Source: Winogradskyella helgolandensis (GTDB lineage: Bacteria > Bacteroidota > Bacteroidia > Flavobacteriales > Flavobacteriaceae). From it: a DNA stretch of 64,000 nucleotides. Positions 27,098 through 35,043 of this stretch are shown in pieces. The stretch is from contig NZ_JABFHO010000001.1 in assembly GCF_013404085.1 (NCBI RefSeq), forward strand, positions 1,178,001 to 1,242,000. Direction: 5' to 3'. Every line of letters starts with the position of its first letter. Position 1 is the stretch's first letter. The notes under the pieces were generated by a model that saw nothing but the letters and a program-made list of their open reading frames with translations, was not told the origin of the DNA and made no database searches. A program made the position numbers and the translations under genes.

Positions 27098-28144
27098 ATG
27101 AAAAAAGTAGTCACTTTTGGAGAAATTATGCTAAGATTAGCACCTCAAGGTTTTTTAAGATTTTCACAAGCTAATAATTTCGATGCTATCTATGGTGGTG
27201 GAGAATCTAACGTAGCAGTATCACTTGCAAACTATGGAGTACCTGTAGATTTTGTAACACGTTTACCAAAAAATGATATTGGAGAATGTGCTATGATGGA
27301 AATGCGCAAAAGAGGAGTAGGGGTCGATAAAATAATTTATGGTGGAGACCGTTTAGGAATTTATTTCTTAGAAACAGGTGCTGTAAGTAGAGGTTCTAAA
27401 GTCGTTTATGACAGAGCACATTCTGCAATTTCTGAAATTAAACCAGGTATGGTAGATTGGAAATCTGTTTTTAAAGATGTGGCTTGGTTTCATTGGACAG
27501 GTATTACACCTGCAATTTCTCAAGGTGCAGCAGATGCATGTTTAGAAGCTGTAAAAATTGCTAGTGAAATGGGTGTTACGATTTCTACAGATTTAAACTA
27601 CAGAGCTAAACTTTGGACGTTCTGTGATGATGCACATAGAGAAAAAATAATGACTGAATTAACATCGTATTGTGATGTTGTTTTAGGAAATGAAGAAGAT
27701 GCAGAAAAGCATTTTAATATTCATCCTGAAGGTTTAGATGTTCACAAAAATGGGCATGATGTAAAAGCGGAAGCGTTCTTATCGGTTTGTAAGCAAATGA
27801 TGGAAAAATTCCCAAGAGCTAAAAAAGTAATTACAACATTAAGAGGATCTATTTCTGCATCTCATAATACTTGGGCTGGTGTTTTATATGATGGCAAAAC
27901 GATGTTTGAAACGCGTCAGTATCAAATTACAGATATCGTAGATCGCGTAGGTGGAGGTGATTCATTTATGGGAGGATTGATCTACGGATTATTAAAATAT
28001 CCTGAAGATGATCAAAATGCATTAGACTTTGCTGTTGCAGCCTCATGTTTAAAACACACTATTAAAGGAGATGCTAACTTAGTGACGGTTTCTGAAGTAG
28101 AAAAATTAATGGGTGGTGATGCTTCTGGTCGTGTTGCTAGATAA
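27098..28144 (+). CDS. kdgK: 2-keto-3-deoxygluconate kinase (PfkB family)
   Basis: A 348-residue ribokinase-type sugar kinase. The N-terminal substrate-side motif is GEIMLRLAPQG...YGGGESNVAVSLANYG, and the C-terminal PfkB signature reads DRVGGGDSFMGG, with catalytic base Asp288 and Gly in place of the usual Ala in GAGD. It phosphorylates KDG to KDPG in the cytoplasm. It starts the catabolic operon kdgK-pfk-kdgA, opposite lacI. Assignment to KDG rather than another sugar acid rests on the flanking KDPG aldolase and DEH reductase. Confidence 0.9.
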   Translation: MKKVVTFGEIMLRLAPQGFLRFSQANNFDAIYGGGESNVAVSLANYGVPVDFVTRLPKNDIGECAMMEMRKRGVGVDKIIYGGDRLGIYFLETGAVSRGSKVVYDRAHSAISEIKPGMVDWKSVFKDVAWFHWTGITPAISQGAADACLEAVKIASEMGVTISTDLNYRAKLWTFCDDAHREKIMTELTSYCDVVLGNEEDAEKHFNIHPEGLDVHKNGHDVKAEAFLSVCKQMMEKFPRAKKVITTLRGSISASHNTWAGVLYDGKTMFETRQYQITDIVDRVGGGDSFMGGLIYGLLKYPEDDQNALDFAVAASCLKHTIKGDANLVTVSEVEKLMGGDASGRVAR

Positions 28145-28164
28145 ATTTAGCTCATTTTAAACTA

Positions 28165-29382
28165 ATGAAAAAATCAATAGCAATAATTTGCGGTGGAGGT
28201 CCTGCACCAGGTATTAACACAGTTATAAGTACGTTAGCCAAAACATTTATAAAAGATGGTTACGAGGTTATTGGTGTTCATCATGGCTACCAAGGCTTAT
28301 GTTCTGATAATCCTGAGGTGAAAATTTTCGATTTTCATCATGCAGACCGTATCTTTAGTCGCGGTGGATCTACGCTTATAATGAGCAGATTTAAACCTAA
28401 AGACAGTGATTTTAAAGCTGATTTTTTCAAAAATAATAATGTAAAATTATTGGTTACTATTGGTGGTGATGATACAGCATCTACTGCCAATAGGCTTACC
28501 AAATATCTTCAAACTCAAAGTTTAGATGTTGCGCATATTCATGTGCCAAAAACGATAGATAACGATTTGCCTTTGCCAGACCGGAATCCTACATTTGGAT
28601 TTCATACAGCTAAAGATGAAGGTGTGAGAATTGGAAATACGGTTTATGAAGATGCACGGACTAGCGAAAATTGGTTTGTCGTTTCTGCAATGGGACGTTC
28701 TGCAGGTCATTTAGCATTTGGTATTGCTTCGGCATGTCATTTTCAAATGATGATTATTCCCGAAATGTTTGATAAAACCAACATTACGTTTGATAAGTTA
28801 ATCAATATGATTATCTCATCAATCGTAAAATGTAAAATCATGGGTGTTGCGTATGGAGTTGCATTGATAAGTGAAGGGGTTTTTCATTTTATGGATGAAG
28901 ACGAAATCGTAAATTCAGGTATCAATTTTACATATGACGACCACGGACATCCTGAATTAGGAAATGTTAGTAAGTCGCATATTTTTAATTATTTACTACA
29001 AGTTAAATTGAAAGAAATTGGCTTGGACATAAAATCGAGACCTGTAGAATTAGGTTACGAATTACGATGTTGTAATCCTATAGCTTTTGACTTAACCCTT
29101 TGTACATTATTAGGTATTGGTGTTAAAAAATTATTCGATCAAGGAATTACAGGTTGTATTGTTAGTGCAAATTCAAGTGGAGATATAAAGCCATTATACT
29201 TGAAGGATTTTGAAGATGAAAATGGTAAAATCCCACCAAGATTGGTAGATATCAATTCAGATATGGCACAATTATTTATCAATAATTTATTCTTCATAAA
29301 AGAGAAGGATTATGATAAAGCGAAAGAATATGTTTCAAATCCAGAGGCATATGATTTTAAAAAAATATTAAATTGGAACTAA
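28165..29382 (+). CDS. PfkA-family phosphofructokinase with PPi-type active site
   Basis: A 405-residue member of the 6-phosphofructokinase (PfkA) family. The nucleotide loop reads GGGPAPGIN (10-18), the acidic motif GGDDT (100-104) has Asp103 where ATP enzymes have Gly, and PKTIDND (128-134) has Lys129 where ATP enzymes have Gly. Asp and Lys at these positions mark pyrophosphate-dependent enzymes, which work reversibly. It lies 20 bp after kdgK and 82 bp before KDPG aldolase. A reversible step between fructose-1,6-bisphosphate and fructose-6-phosphate would allow sugar synthesis from the triose made by the aldolase; this role is inference. Confidence 0.83.
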   Translation: MKKSIAIICGGGPAPGINTVISTLAKTFIKDGYEVIGVHHGYQGLCSDNPEVKIFDFHHADRIFSRGGSTLIMSRFKPKDSDFKADFFKNNNVKLLVTIGGDDTASTANRLTKYLQTQSLDVAHIHVPKTIDNDLPLPDRNPTFGFHTAKDEGVRIGNTVYEDARTSENWFVVSAMGRSAGHLAFGIASACHFQMMIIPEMFDKTNITFDKLINMIISSIVKCKIMGVAYGVALISEGVFHFMDEDEIVNSGINFTYDDHGHPELGNVSKSHIFNYLLQVKLKEIGLDIKSRPVELGYELRCCNPIAFDLTLCTLLGIGVKKLFDQGITGCIVSANSSGDIKPLYLKDFEDENGKIPPRLVDINSDMAQLFINNLFFIKEKDYDKAKEYVSNPEAYDFKKILNWN

Positions 29383-29427
29383 ATTCCTGCAAGATTTTTA
29401 AAACCGTGTAGGTATAAATATTAAACG

Positions 29428-29447
29428 ATTCCCAACATAATGGGAAT
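29428..29447. repeat. Palindromic intergenic repeat (ATTCCCA arms)
   Basis: ATTCCCA and TGGGAAT flank a 6-nt loop between pfk and kdgA. It resembles the palindromes at 34969, 35018, 37739 and 63404. Confidence 0.5.
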
Positions 29448-29464
29448 GAAAAACAAGTTTTATT

Positions 29465-30133
29465 ATGGCAAATTATACAAGAATAGAAGTTGCAAACGTA
29501 ATGAAGGAAACTGGAATGGTACCTTTGTTTTATAATGCAGATTTAGAGATAGGTAAAAAAGTAATAAAAGCCACTTACGATGGTGGAGCGCGTTTACTTG
29601 AATTTACAGCGAGAGGTGATTTTGCTCACGAAGTTTTTGGAGAGCTTAACAAATGGGTTCTTAAAGAATTACCAGGAATGATTATGGGAGTTGGTTCTGT
29701 TACAGATGCGGCATCTGCATCTCGTTTTATGGCATTAGGTGCCAACTTTATTGTAACACCTGTTTTAAGAGAAGATATTGCCATTGTTTGTAATAGACGT
29801 AAAGTAGCATGGTCTCCAGGATGTGGTTCTTTAACAGAAATATGTAGAGCAGAAGAATTAGGTTGTGAAGTTGTAAAACTTTTCCCAGGAGGTATTTATG
29901 GTCCTGATTTTGTTAAGGCTATTAAAGGTCCTCAACCATGGACAAGTATTATGCCTACAGGAGGAGTATCTCCAACTAAAGAAAATTTAGAAGGTTGGTT
30001 TAAAGCTGGTGTAACGTGTGTTGGTATGGGCTCTAAATTGATTGCAAAAGGTGCAGATGGTAATTATGATTTAGCAAAAATTGAATCAGATACCAGAAAT
30101 GCTTTAAGTATAATTAGTGCTTTAAAATCATAA
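29465..30133 (+). CDS. kdgA: KDPG aldolase
   Basis: A 222-residue class I aldolase (Eda family) that cleaves 2-keto-3-deoxy-6-phosphogluconate to pyruvate and glyceraldehyde-3-phosphate. The Schiff-base lysine is Lys138 in VVKLFPGGIYGP and the catalytic Glu46 lies in LLEFTARGD. Further signatures are GVGSVTDAASA and the phosphate-binding MPTGGVSP. It is the final step of alginate monomer breakdown, in operon with kdgK and pfk. The short LacI-like gene begins 3 bp after its stop. Confidence 0.93.
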   Translation: MANYTRIEVANVMKETGMVPLFYNADLEIGKKVIKATYDGGARLLEFTARGDFAHEVFGELNKWVLKELPGMIMGVGSVTDAASASRFMALGANFIVTPVLREDIAIVCNRRKVAWSPGCGSLTEICRAEELGCEVVKLFPGGIYGPDFVKAIKGPQPWTSIMPTGGVSPTKENLEGWFKAGVTCVGMGSKLIAKGADGNYDLAKIESDTRNALSIISALKS

Positions 30134-30136
30134 CTA

Positions 30137-30652
30137 TTGAAATCGTCAGCTGTAACTATAAAAGAACTTTCGTCTTTATCTGGATATTCAATATCTACGG
30201 TTTCTAAAGCTTTAAATGATAAGCTTGAGATTAGTAAGGCTACACGAGATACAATTAAAACTATAGCTAAACAGCATGACTATGTACCTAATAGTTATGC
30301 TGTTTCTCTTAGAATGCAAAAGACGGGTGCTATTGCGGTTATTGTCCCACAAGTAACTGAGGCGTGCTATGGTCATTCGCTTAGCCATTTGCAAAAGTCC
30401 GCTGAAATCTTAGGATATAGAATTCTATTTTACCAATCTTTTAATTCAGATACTAAAGAGTTAAATTATATTAAAAGTCTTAGTGATGGCTCTATAGATG
30501 GAATCATTGTAGTGTCAGCAGAAAACAAACAAAGTTCTCAATATACCGGTCATTCATTTCCTGTTGAGTTATTGGTTATCGATTGTAATCAATCTATCGA
30601 AGACATAAAACAACGTTCATACGCCAGTTTAATGAATGTTTTAAAAGGGTAA
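30137..30652 (+). CDS. Short LacI-like DNA-binding protein, about half normal length
   Basis: A 171-residue protein with a complete LacI-type HTH (TIKELSSLSGYSISTVSKALND), a hinge-like segment (YVPNSYAVSLRMQKTGAIAVIVPQV) and only the first part of the effector-binding domain, ending SYASLMNVLKG. LacI regulators are normally about 330-350 residues. An in-frame stop lies immediately upstream of the TTG at 30137 and the HTH begins at once, so TTG must be the start. Only 16 bp separate the stop from the convergent gene, so no distal half remains nearby. It could be a functional short repressor or a truncated relic; it probably is co-transcribed with kdgA. Confidence 0.75.
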   Translation: MKSSAVTIKELSSLSGYSISTVSKALNDKLEISKATRDTIKTIAKQHDYVPNSYAVSLRMQKTGAIAVIVPQVTEACYGHSLSHLQKSAEILGYRILFYQSFNSDTKELNYIKSLSDGSIDGIIVVSAENKQSSQYTGHSFPVELLVIDCNQSIEDIKQRSYASLMNVLKG

Positions 30653-30668
30653 TTCCTTTTGTGAAGCA

Positions 30669-31736
30669 TTATTCAATTATACATTTTAGGGTTGTAATAG
30701 GTCGGTTATATTTTAATACAGTTATAAAGTATAATCCCGAAGCCAAACCAGAAACTTCCAAAGTGTGATTATTTAATCGGTTAGATAGTTGTATCTCTCG
30801 TCCAGAACTATCAAATAATAGAATACTATCATAATCTATTGACTCTATATTTTTCAGTGTAACACGATCTTTAGACGGATTAGGAATTAAAGTCACTTTA
30901 TTGGCTAGGGATTCTAAATCTGAAATTGATAAAGGATCTATTTCTTCAATACTAAAGTTGTTGAATAATACAACTTCATCTTGTAAATCATCAATGTTGA
31001 TTAGGCTTCTGTAAATTCCCCATTTTGGTCGTGCAAAAGTTGCACCATCTTGCCACATGTCTATATCATCATTCGTGTAGCTTAGAAGGGTAGTGTTATC
31101 GGAAATTCGATTTATTATTATAGAATAACGACCTGAATTGCCATAAGTAATACGTTCTGTAACGTCTACCCAATGGCCTCTAAATAAATCTAAATTTGCG
31201 GTCAGTAAGGTGGTTTGATTAGTCGTTGGAGTTTGACGTAATTCAATACGATCGGGAGTTGCTTTTCTAGCCGTCAGTGTAATCATAGGTATAGAAGCAT
31301 AGGCACCACCAACAGATTTAATTTGATGCAAATGTGTAAAGTTTGGAGAGACCTGAAAATCACTTGGTAATTTAAATTTCCATTTATATTCTATTATTTC
31401 ACCTTCAACAGCTTTTAAATTATCAGGTGATTGATCGTAAGTTTTAATCTCGGTGCGTTGTCTATCAAAATTTTGACAACGATCGTTATCCGGAGTTTGG
31501 TGTGCTATAAACCTAAAAACATTAGTGTTTAAGGTGGTATCGAAAATTTCATCAATATGCCTTCCATAATCAGTATGCACGCAATCAGGTACTTCAATAA
31601 CATTATATCCAGGTGCTAAAACGGTATTGATATCTTCATAAGTGTTTCCTAGGCTATTTGCGTTTAATATAACTTGCGCTATGGTGAGTTTTGAAAATAG
31701 ACAAAGAGCAGCTAACGTAATTAATTTCATTTTCAT
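30669..31736 (-). CDS. Secreted jelly-roll protein with T9SS domain, second copy of putative lyase
   Basis: A 355-residue paralogue of the protein at 22219-23283, sharing long identical stretches such as NTYEDIN, FRFIAH, DNDRC and the WKFKL, HLHQIKSVGG, RGHWVDVTE and ARPKWGIYRS blocks. The signal peptide ends LTIAQ. The C-terminus is a clear T9SS type A sorting domain: LIPNPSKDRVTL ... LEVSGLASGLYFITV. The fold resembles glucuronan/heparin-lyase-type ConA lectins. A single TGGTTAACCA palindrome lies upstream of its start, hinting at the same regulator as the alginate operons. The catalytic role is unproven. Confidence 0.62.
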   Translation of the reverse strand: MKMKLITLAALCLFSKLTIAQVILNANSLGNTYEDINTVLAPGYNVIEVPDCVHTDYGRHIDEIFDTTLNTNVFRFIAHQTPDNDRCQNFDRQRTEIKTYDQSPDNLKAVEGEIIEYKWKFKLPSDFQVSPNFTHLHQIKSVGGAYASIPMITLTARKATPDRIELRQTPTTNQTTLLTANLDLFRGHWVDVTERITYGNSGRYSIIINRISDNTTLLSYTNDDIDMWQDGATFARPKWGIYRSLINIDDLQDEVVLFNNFSIEEIDPLSISDLESLANKVTLIPNPSKDRVTLKNIESIDYDSILLFDSSGREIQLSNRLNNHTLEVSGLASGLYFITVLKYNRPITTLKCIIE

Positions 31737-31760
31737 AATTCAAATGTTTATTCAAGCTAA

Positions 31761-31774
31761 ATTGGTTAACCAAT
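31761..31774. promoter_or_regulatory. Single palindrome resembling a GntR-type box
   Basis: ATTGGTTAACCAAT is a perfect 14-bp palindrome containing TGGTTAACCA, 25 bp upstream of the minus-strand jelly-roll gene. It has the same half-sites as the tandem operators but stands alone. Confidence 0.45.
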
Positions 31775-31937
31775 ATAGGTTTTATTTCGAGTAATCTTGT
31801 CACTTAGATATAAACTTATATGTTAAATTTTTATGTATTTAATATAATTGACACCCAACAATTCCTTTAGTGGCCTAAAAAATCGATTTTTTTTATGAAT
31901 TTAATTACGAAAACGTAATAGGTTGTAAATTTTTTAC

Positions 31938-31966
31938 TATATTTGGTAAACCAGATTGGTAAACCA
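31938..31966 (+). promoter_or_regulatory. Promoter with tandem GntR-type operators (T9SS carbohydrate-binding gene)
   Basis: TATATTTG at 31938-31945 is the -7 element; boxes TGGTAAACCA occupy 31944-31953 and 31957-31966 with the same 13-bp period. The -33 region has AAAACGTAA where the susC promoters have AAAACGTTG, so the promoter may be weaker or more dependent on an activator. Confidence 0.75.
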
Positions 31967-32006
31967 GTCTAAAAATCTAAATATTAACTAATTAAATACA
32001 ATAATT

Positions 32007-32963
32007 ATGAAAACAAAATTACTTTCTACAAAATCATTTTACATCTTATTGGTGTTCAGTTTGTGTTTCAATTACGGTTGGAGTCAAAATCTTATGTTAA
32101 ACCCTACTTGTGATGAGCATACTAGTAGTACAAGTGATAATGCAGATGCTTATGATATGACTCCTAATAGTACAATTGAGGATGAAAGTGGTCTTGATAT
32201 AGATAGCCCTTACAGAGCCATTTGGAATAATTCTGCTTTAGAAGATGCTTTAGAAATTAAATATCTTGGAGCGGAAGGTTCTTTAGATGAACAACCAGGA
32301 TCCACAAGTAGTGGTAACAACGGAACAAGAGGTGTTAAATTGTATGACGATGGTAGTCCATCAATAACAGGATGTTCTCGCCGTTTATATCAAAAGGTAG
32401 AGGGACTTACGATTGGTACTAATTATATTTTTTCAGTTGATTCACGTTCTGAGGCTGCAGGTACGGATTCAGAAGTATATATTTTAAATACTGAAATTAC
32501 GGATGAGGTTGGTATTGATGCCAACGGTGCTGCTGATGCAAGTGTTGATGCTTATATGGATATTGCTGCTGCTGATGAATGGGCTACATTTACCACGGTT
32601 TCTTTTACTGCAACAAATACTTTTGCTGTGGTTTATGTTAGATCTTTAGGGTCAATTGATGGTGATACTGAAGTGTTTTATGACAATTTTTCGTTTGTTG
32701 AAGATGCTACTGCATCTGTAAATGATTTTTTTGCTTCAAAAATTAGTTTATATCCTAACCCTGCAAAAAGTTTCTTAACAATTGAAGCTGGGAATGTTGC
32801 TATTACTTCTGTAAGTGTGTTCAATATTTTAGGTGCAAAAGTTTTAGAGCAAGAGGAATTAGTTGAAAATAAACTAAATGTTTCGTCTTTAGAAAGAGGT
32901 ATTTATTTATTGAAAATTTCTGGAGATAACGCTGTTACAACAAAAAGATTTATTGTTGAATAA
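32007..32963 (+). CDS. T9SS-secreted protein with carbohydrate-binding-like jelly roll
   Basis: A 318-residue protein: signal peptide ending YGWSQ, a beta-rich domain of about 200 residues (MLNPTCDEH ... RLYQKVEGLTIGTNYIFSVDSRSE ... VFYDNFSFVED) with the layout of CBM/CenC-type domains, and a C-terminal T9SS type A domain (ISLYPNPAKSFLTIEAG ... LNVSSLERGIYLLKISG). No catalytic motif is seen. Its promoter carries the same tandem operators as the PL17 and SusC operons, so it belongs to the alginate regulon and probably binds alginate at the surface or in the medium. It is transcribed alone, ending at a terminator. Confidence 0.75.
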   Translation: MKTKLLSTKSFYILLVFSLCFNYGWSQNLMLNPTCDEHTSSTSDNADAYDMTPNSTIEDESGLDIDSPYRAIWNNSALEDALEIKYLGAEGSLDEQPGSTSSGNNGTRGVKLYDDGSPSITGCSRRLYQKVEGLTIGTNYIFSVDSRSEAAGTDSEVYILNTEITDEVGIDANGAADASVDAYMDIAAADEWATFTTVSFTATNTFAVVYVRSLGSIDGDTEVFYDNFSFVEDATASVNDFFASKISLYPNPAKSFLTIEAGNVAITSVSVFNILGAKVLEQEELVENKLNVSSLERGIYLLKISGDNAVTTKRFIVE

Positions 32964-32999
32964 TTGGTTTTAAAAACCGGTTTTTAGCATAAAGTAAAA

Positions 33000-33030
33000 C
33001 CCTGTAAATTTTAAATTTACAGGGTTTTTT
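33000..33030 (+). terminator. Rho-independent terminator after the T9SS protein
   Basis: Arms CCCTGTAAATTT / AAATTTACAGGG form a long stem, followed by a T run. It marks the right end of the alginate locus. Confidence 0.88.
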
Positions 33031-33194
33031 AATTTTTGTCTAATAGATTAAAATCAAATAGATTGGATTGATATTTATTTGATTTAGACTTGTACTTCAA
33101 AACATATTTTATATGTAAATTGCCTCATTAAGTACAATATATTTTTATTACATTTTTTCTAAAAATTTAAATTCTGAAAAAAGCAATACAATAC

Positions 33195-34004
33195 ATGGTT
33201 ATAAGCGCTTTAGCATTTACGCTAATGAATGCTTTTGTGAAGTCTTTAGATAATTTTAGTGTCTATCAAATTGTTTTTTTTAGATCTATCGGGTCCTTGT
33301 TTTTTACGATGCCATTTTTATTGAAAAATAAAATTTCGCTATTAGGAAATAAAAAAGGACTCTTAGTAATGCGAAGTATATTTGGCCTTATTTCAATGAC
33401 ATTATTCTTTTTGTCTATAAAATATATTGCCATGGGAACAGCAGTTTCCATTCGGTATATCGGTCCAATATTTGCGGCATTTTTTGCCTTGCTATTTCTA
33501 AAGGAAAAAATAAAACCTATTCAATGGTTATTTTTCCTAATTGCATTTATAGGTGTCCTTGTGCTAAAAGGATTTGATACCGAAATGGATATTAAAGGTA
33601 TTGTGTTTGCTTTAATTTCAGCGGTGTTTGTAGGACTAGTTTACATCACTATACGAAAAATTGGAAGTGGAGACCACCCAGTAGTTGTAGTCAATTATTT
33701 TATGATTATATCAGCTGTTATTGGTGGTGTGTTGGCCATTACCGATTGGGTAAATCCTGTTGGTAAAGAATGGCTAGTATTATTAAGTTTAGGTGTTTTT
33801 GGCTATTTTGCGCAATTGTACATGACCAAAGCCATGCAAGTAGGCGAGACCAATCAAATAGCACCACTTAAATATCTAGAGGTTATTTTTACCATGATCA
33901 TCGGCTTATTCTGGTTTGGTGAAATTTATACCATTTGGACTGTTTTCGGAATTTTACTTATTGTCTTGGGCTTAACGTTGAACGTTGTGACAAAGAAAAA
34001 ATAG
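33195..34004 (+). CDS. EamA/DMT-family permease
   Basis: A 269-residue protein of about ten membrane helices with the duplicated EamA layout (YQIVFFRSIGSLFFTMPFLL; AMGTAVSIRYIGPIFAAFFALLFLKEKI; second half ending FWFGEIYTIWTVFGILLIVLGLTL). Substrates of this family are varied metabolites, and none can be named here. The ATG at 33195 gives a very short N-terminus; the frame continues upstream to CTG 33174 or ATT 33171, encoding KKAIQYM, before a stop, so a non-ATG start is possible. It converges with metF, leaving 4 bp between stops. Confidence 0.85.
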   Translation: MVISALAFTLMNAFVKSLDNFSVYQIVFFRSIGSLFFTMPFLLKNKISLLGNKKGLLVMRSIFGLISMTLFFLSIKYIAMGTAVSIRYIGPIFAAFFALLFLKEKIKPIQWLFFLIAFIGVLVLKGFDTEMDIKGIVFALISAVFVGLVYITIRKIGSGDHPVVVVNYFMIISAVIGGVLAITDWVNPVGKEWLVLLSLGVFGYFAQLYMTKAMQVGETNQIAPLKYLEVIFTMIIGLFWFGEIYTIWTVFGILLIVLGLTLNVVTKKK

Positions 34005-34008
34005 AATA

Positions 34009-34962
34009 CTAAAACAACTCAGAAGCAATCGCTTTTATATTGTCACTTTTTCCCATAGAATAGTAGTGCAAAACAGGAACACCTGCTTGTTGTAATTCCT
34101 TAGATTGTTGAATAGCCCATTCTACGCCAACTTGCCGCACTTGTTCATTGCTTTTACAACCATCTACAGCTTCTATTAAATCTTCAGGTAAATCAATTTT
34201 AAAAACTTGTGGTAATAACTGTAAATGGCGCTTTACGGCAATAGGTTTAATACCAGGAATTATAGGTACATTAATCCCTTCTGCTTTAGCAGCTGAAACA
34301 AATTCAAAATACTTTTTATTGTCAAAAAACATTTGCGTAACTACGTAATCAGCTCCTGCATCTACTTTTTCTTTTAGACGTTTTAAATCCGTCTTTAAAG
34401 ATGGTGATTCAATATGTTTTTCAGGATAACCAGCAACTCCAATGCAAAAATCAGATTTGTCATCAGCCTCAAGAACATCATGTAAATACTGCCCTTTGTT
34501 AAGATTTTGAATCTGACTCACCAAACCTTTTGCAAATTGGTGTCCTCCATCACAAGCCTCAAAATATTGTTGATGCTTCATAGCATCTCCTCGCAAGGCC
34601 ATCACATTATTTATACCTAGATAATGACAATCTACAAGCAAATACTCTGTTTCTTCTTTTGTAAATCCGCCACACAATACATGCGGAACCGTATCAACGT
34701 CATATTTGTGTTTAATAGCAGCACAAATACCAACAGTTCCTGGTCGCATACGTGTAATCTTACGATCTAGAAGCCCCTCTTTTTCAATATAGAGGTATTC
34801 TTCTCTAGAGGTCGTAACATCTATAAAAGGTGGATTAAATTCCATTAAAGGCTCAATATTATTATAGAGTTGCTGAATGCTATTTCCTTTTTTAGGTGGA
34901 ATAATTTCAAAGGAAAATAAGGTTTTTCCGTTTGCGTTTTTAATGTGATCTGTTACTTTCAT
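34009..34962 (-). CDS. metF: Methylenetetrahydrofolate reductase
   Basis: A 317-residue flavoprotein that reduces 5,10-methylene- to 5-methyltetrahydrofolate, the methyl donor for MetH. Recognisable segments are LFSFEIIPPKKG near the N-terminus, DVTTSREEY, ALRGD, GVAGYPEKHIESP and DAGADYVVTQMFFDN. The ATG at 34962 is preferred; a GTG two codons upstream lies against a palindromic repeat. It is the last gene of the metZ-metH1-metH2-metF minus-strand operon. Confidence 0.93.
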   Translation of the reverse strand: MKVTDHIKNANGKTLFSFEIIPPKKGNSIQQLYNNIEPLMEFNPPFIDVTTSREEYLYIEKEGLLDRKITRMRPGTVGICAAIKHKYDVDTVPHVLCGGFTKEETEYLLVDCHYLGINNVMALRGDAMKHQQYFEACDGGHQFAKGLVSQIQNLNKGQYLHDVLEADDKSDFCIGVAGYPEKHIESPSLKTDLKRLKEKVDAGADYVVTQMFFDNKKYFEFVSAAKAEGINVPIIPGIKPIAVKRHLQLLPQVFKIDLPEDLIEAVDGCKSNEQVRQVGVEWAIQQSKELQQAGVPVLHYYSMGKSDNIKAIASELF

Positions 34963-34968
34963 ACGCAC

Positions 34969-34986
34969 TTCCCACGAAAGTGGGAA
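34969..34986. repeat. Palindromic intergenic repeat (TTCCCAC arms)
   Basis: TTCCCAC and GTGGGAA with a 4-nt loop, followed by TCTTTTTAATT, just upstream of metF. It forms a pair with the palindrome at 35018. Confidence 0.55.
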
Positions 34987-35017
34987 TCTTTTTAATTACT
35001 AATTATATTATAAAATA

Positions 35018-35041
35018 GATTCCTGCTTGCGCAGGAATGAC
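35018..35041. repeat. Palindromic intergenic repeat (ATTCCTGC arms)
   Basis: ATTCCTGC (35019-35026) and GCAGGAAT (35031-35038) with a 4-nt loop, followed by GAC, between metH2 and metF. Nearly the same unit is found at 37739 and 63404. Confidence 0.65.
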
Positions 35042-35043
35042 AG

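Noticed and set aside
28165..29382. Simple ATP-dependent glycolytic PfkA
   Set aside because: Asp103 and Lys129 replace the glycines found in ATP-dependent enzymes, which points to the PPi-dependent type.
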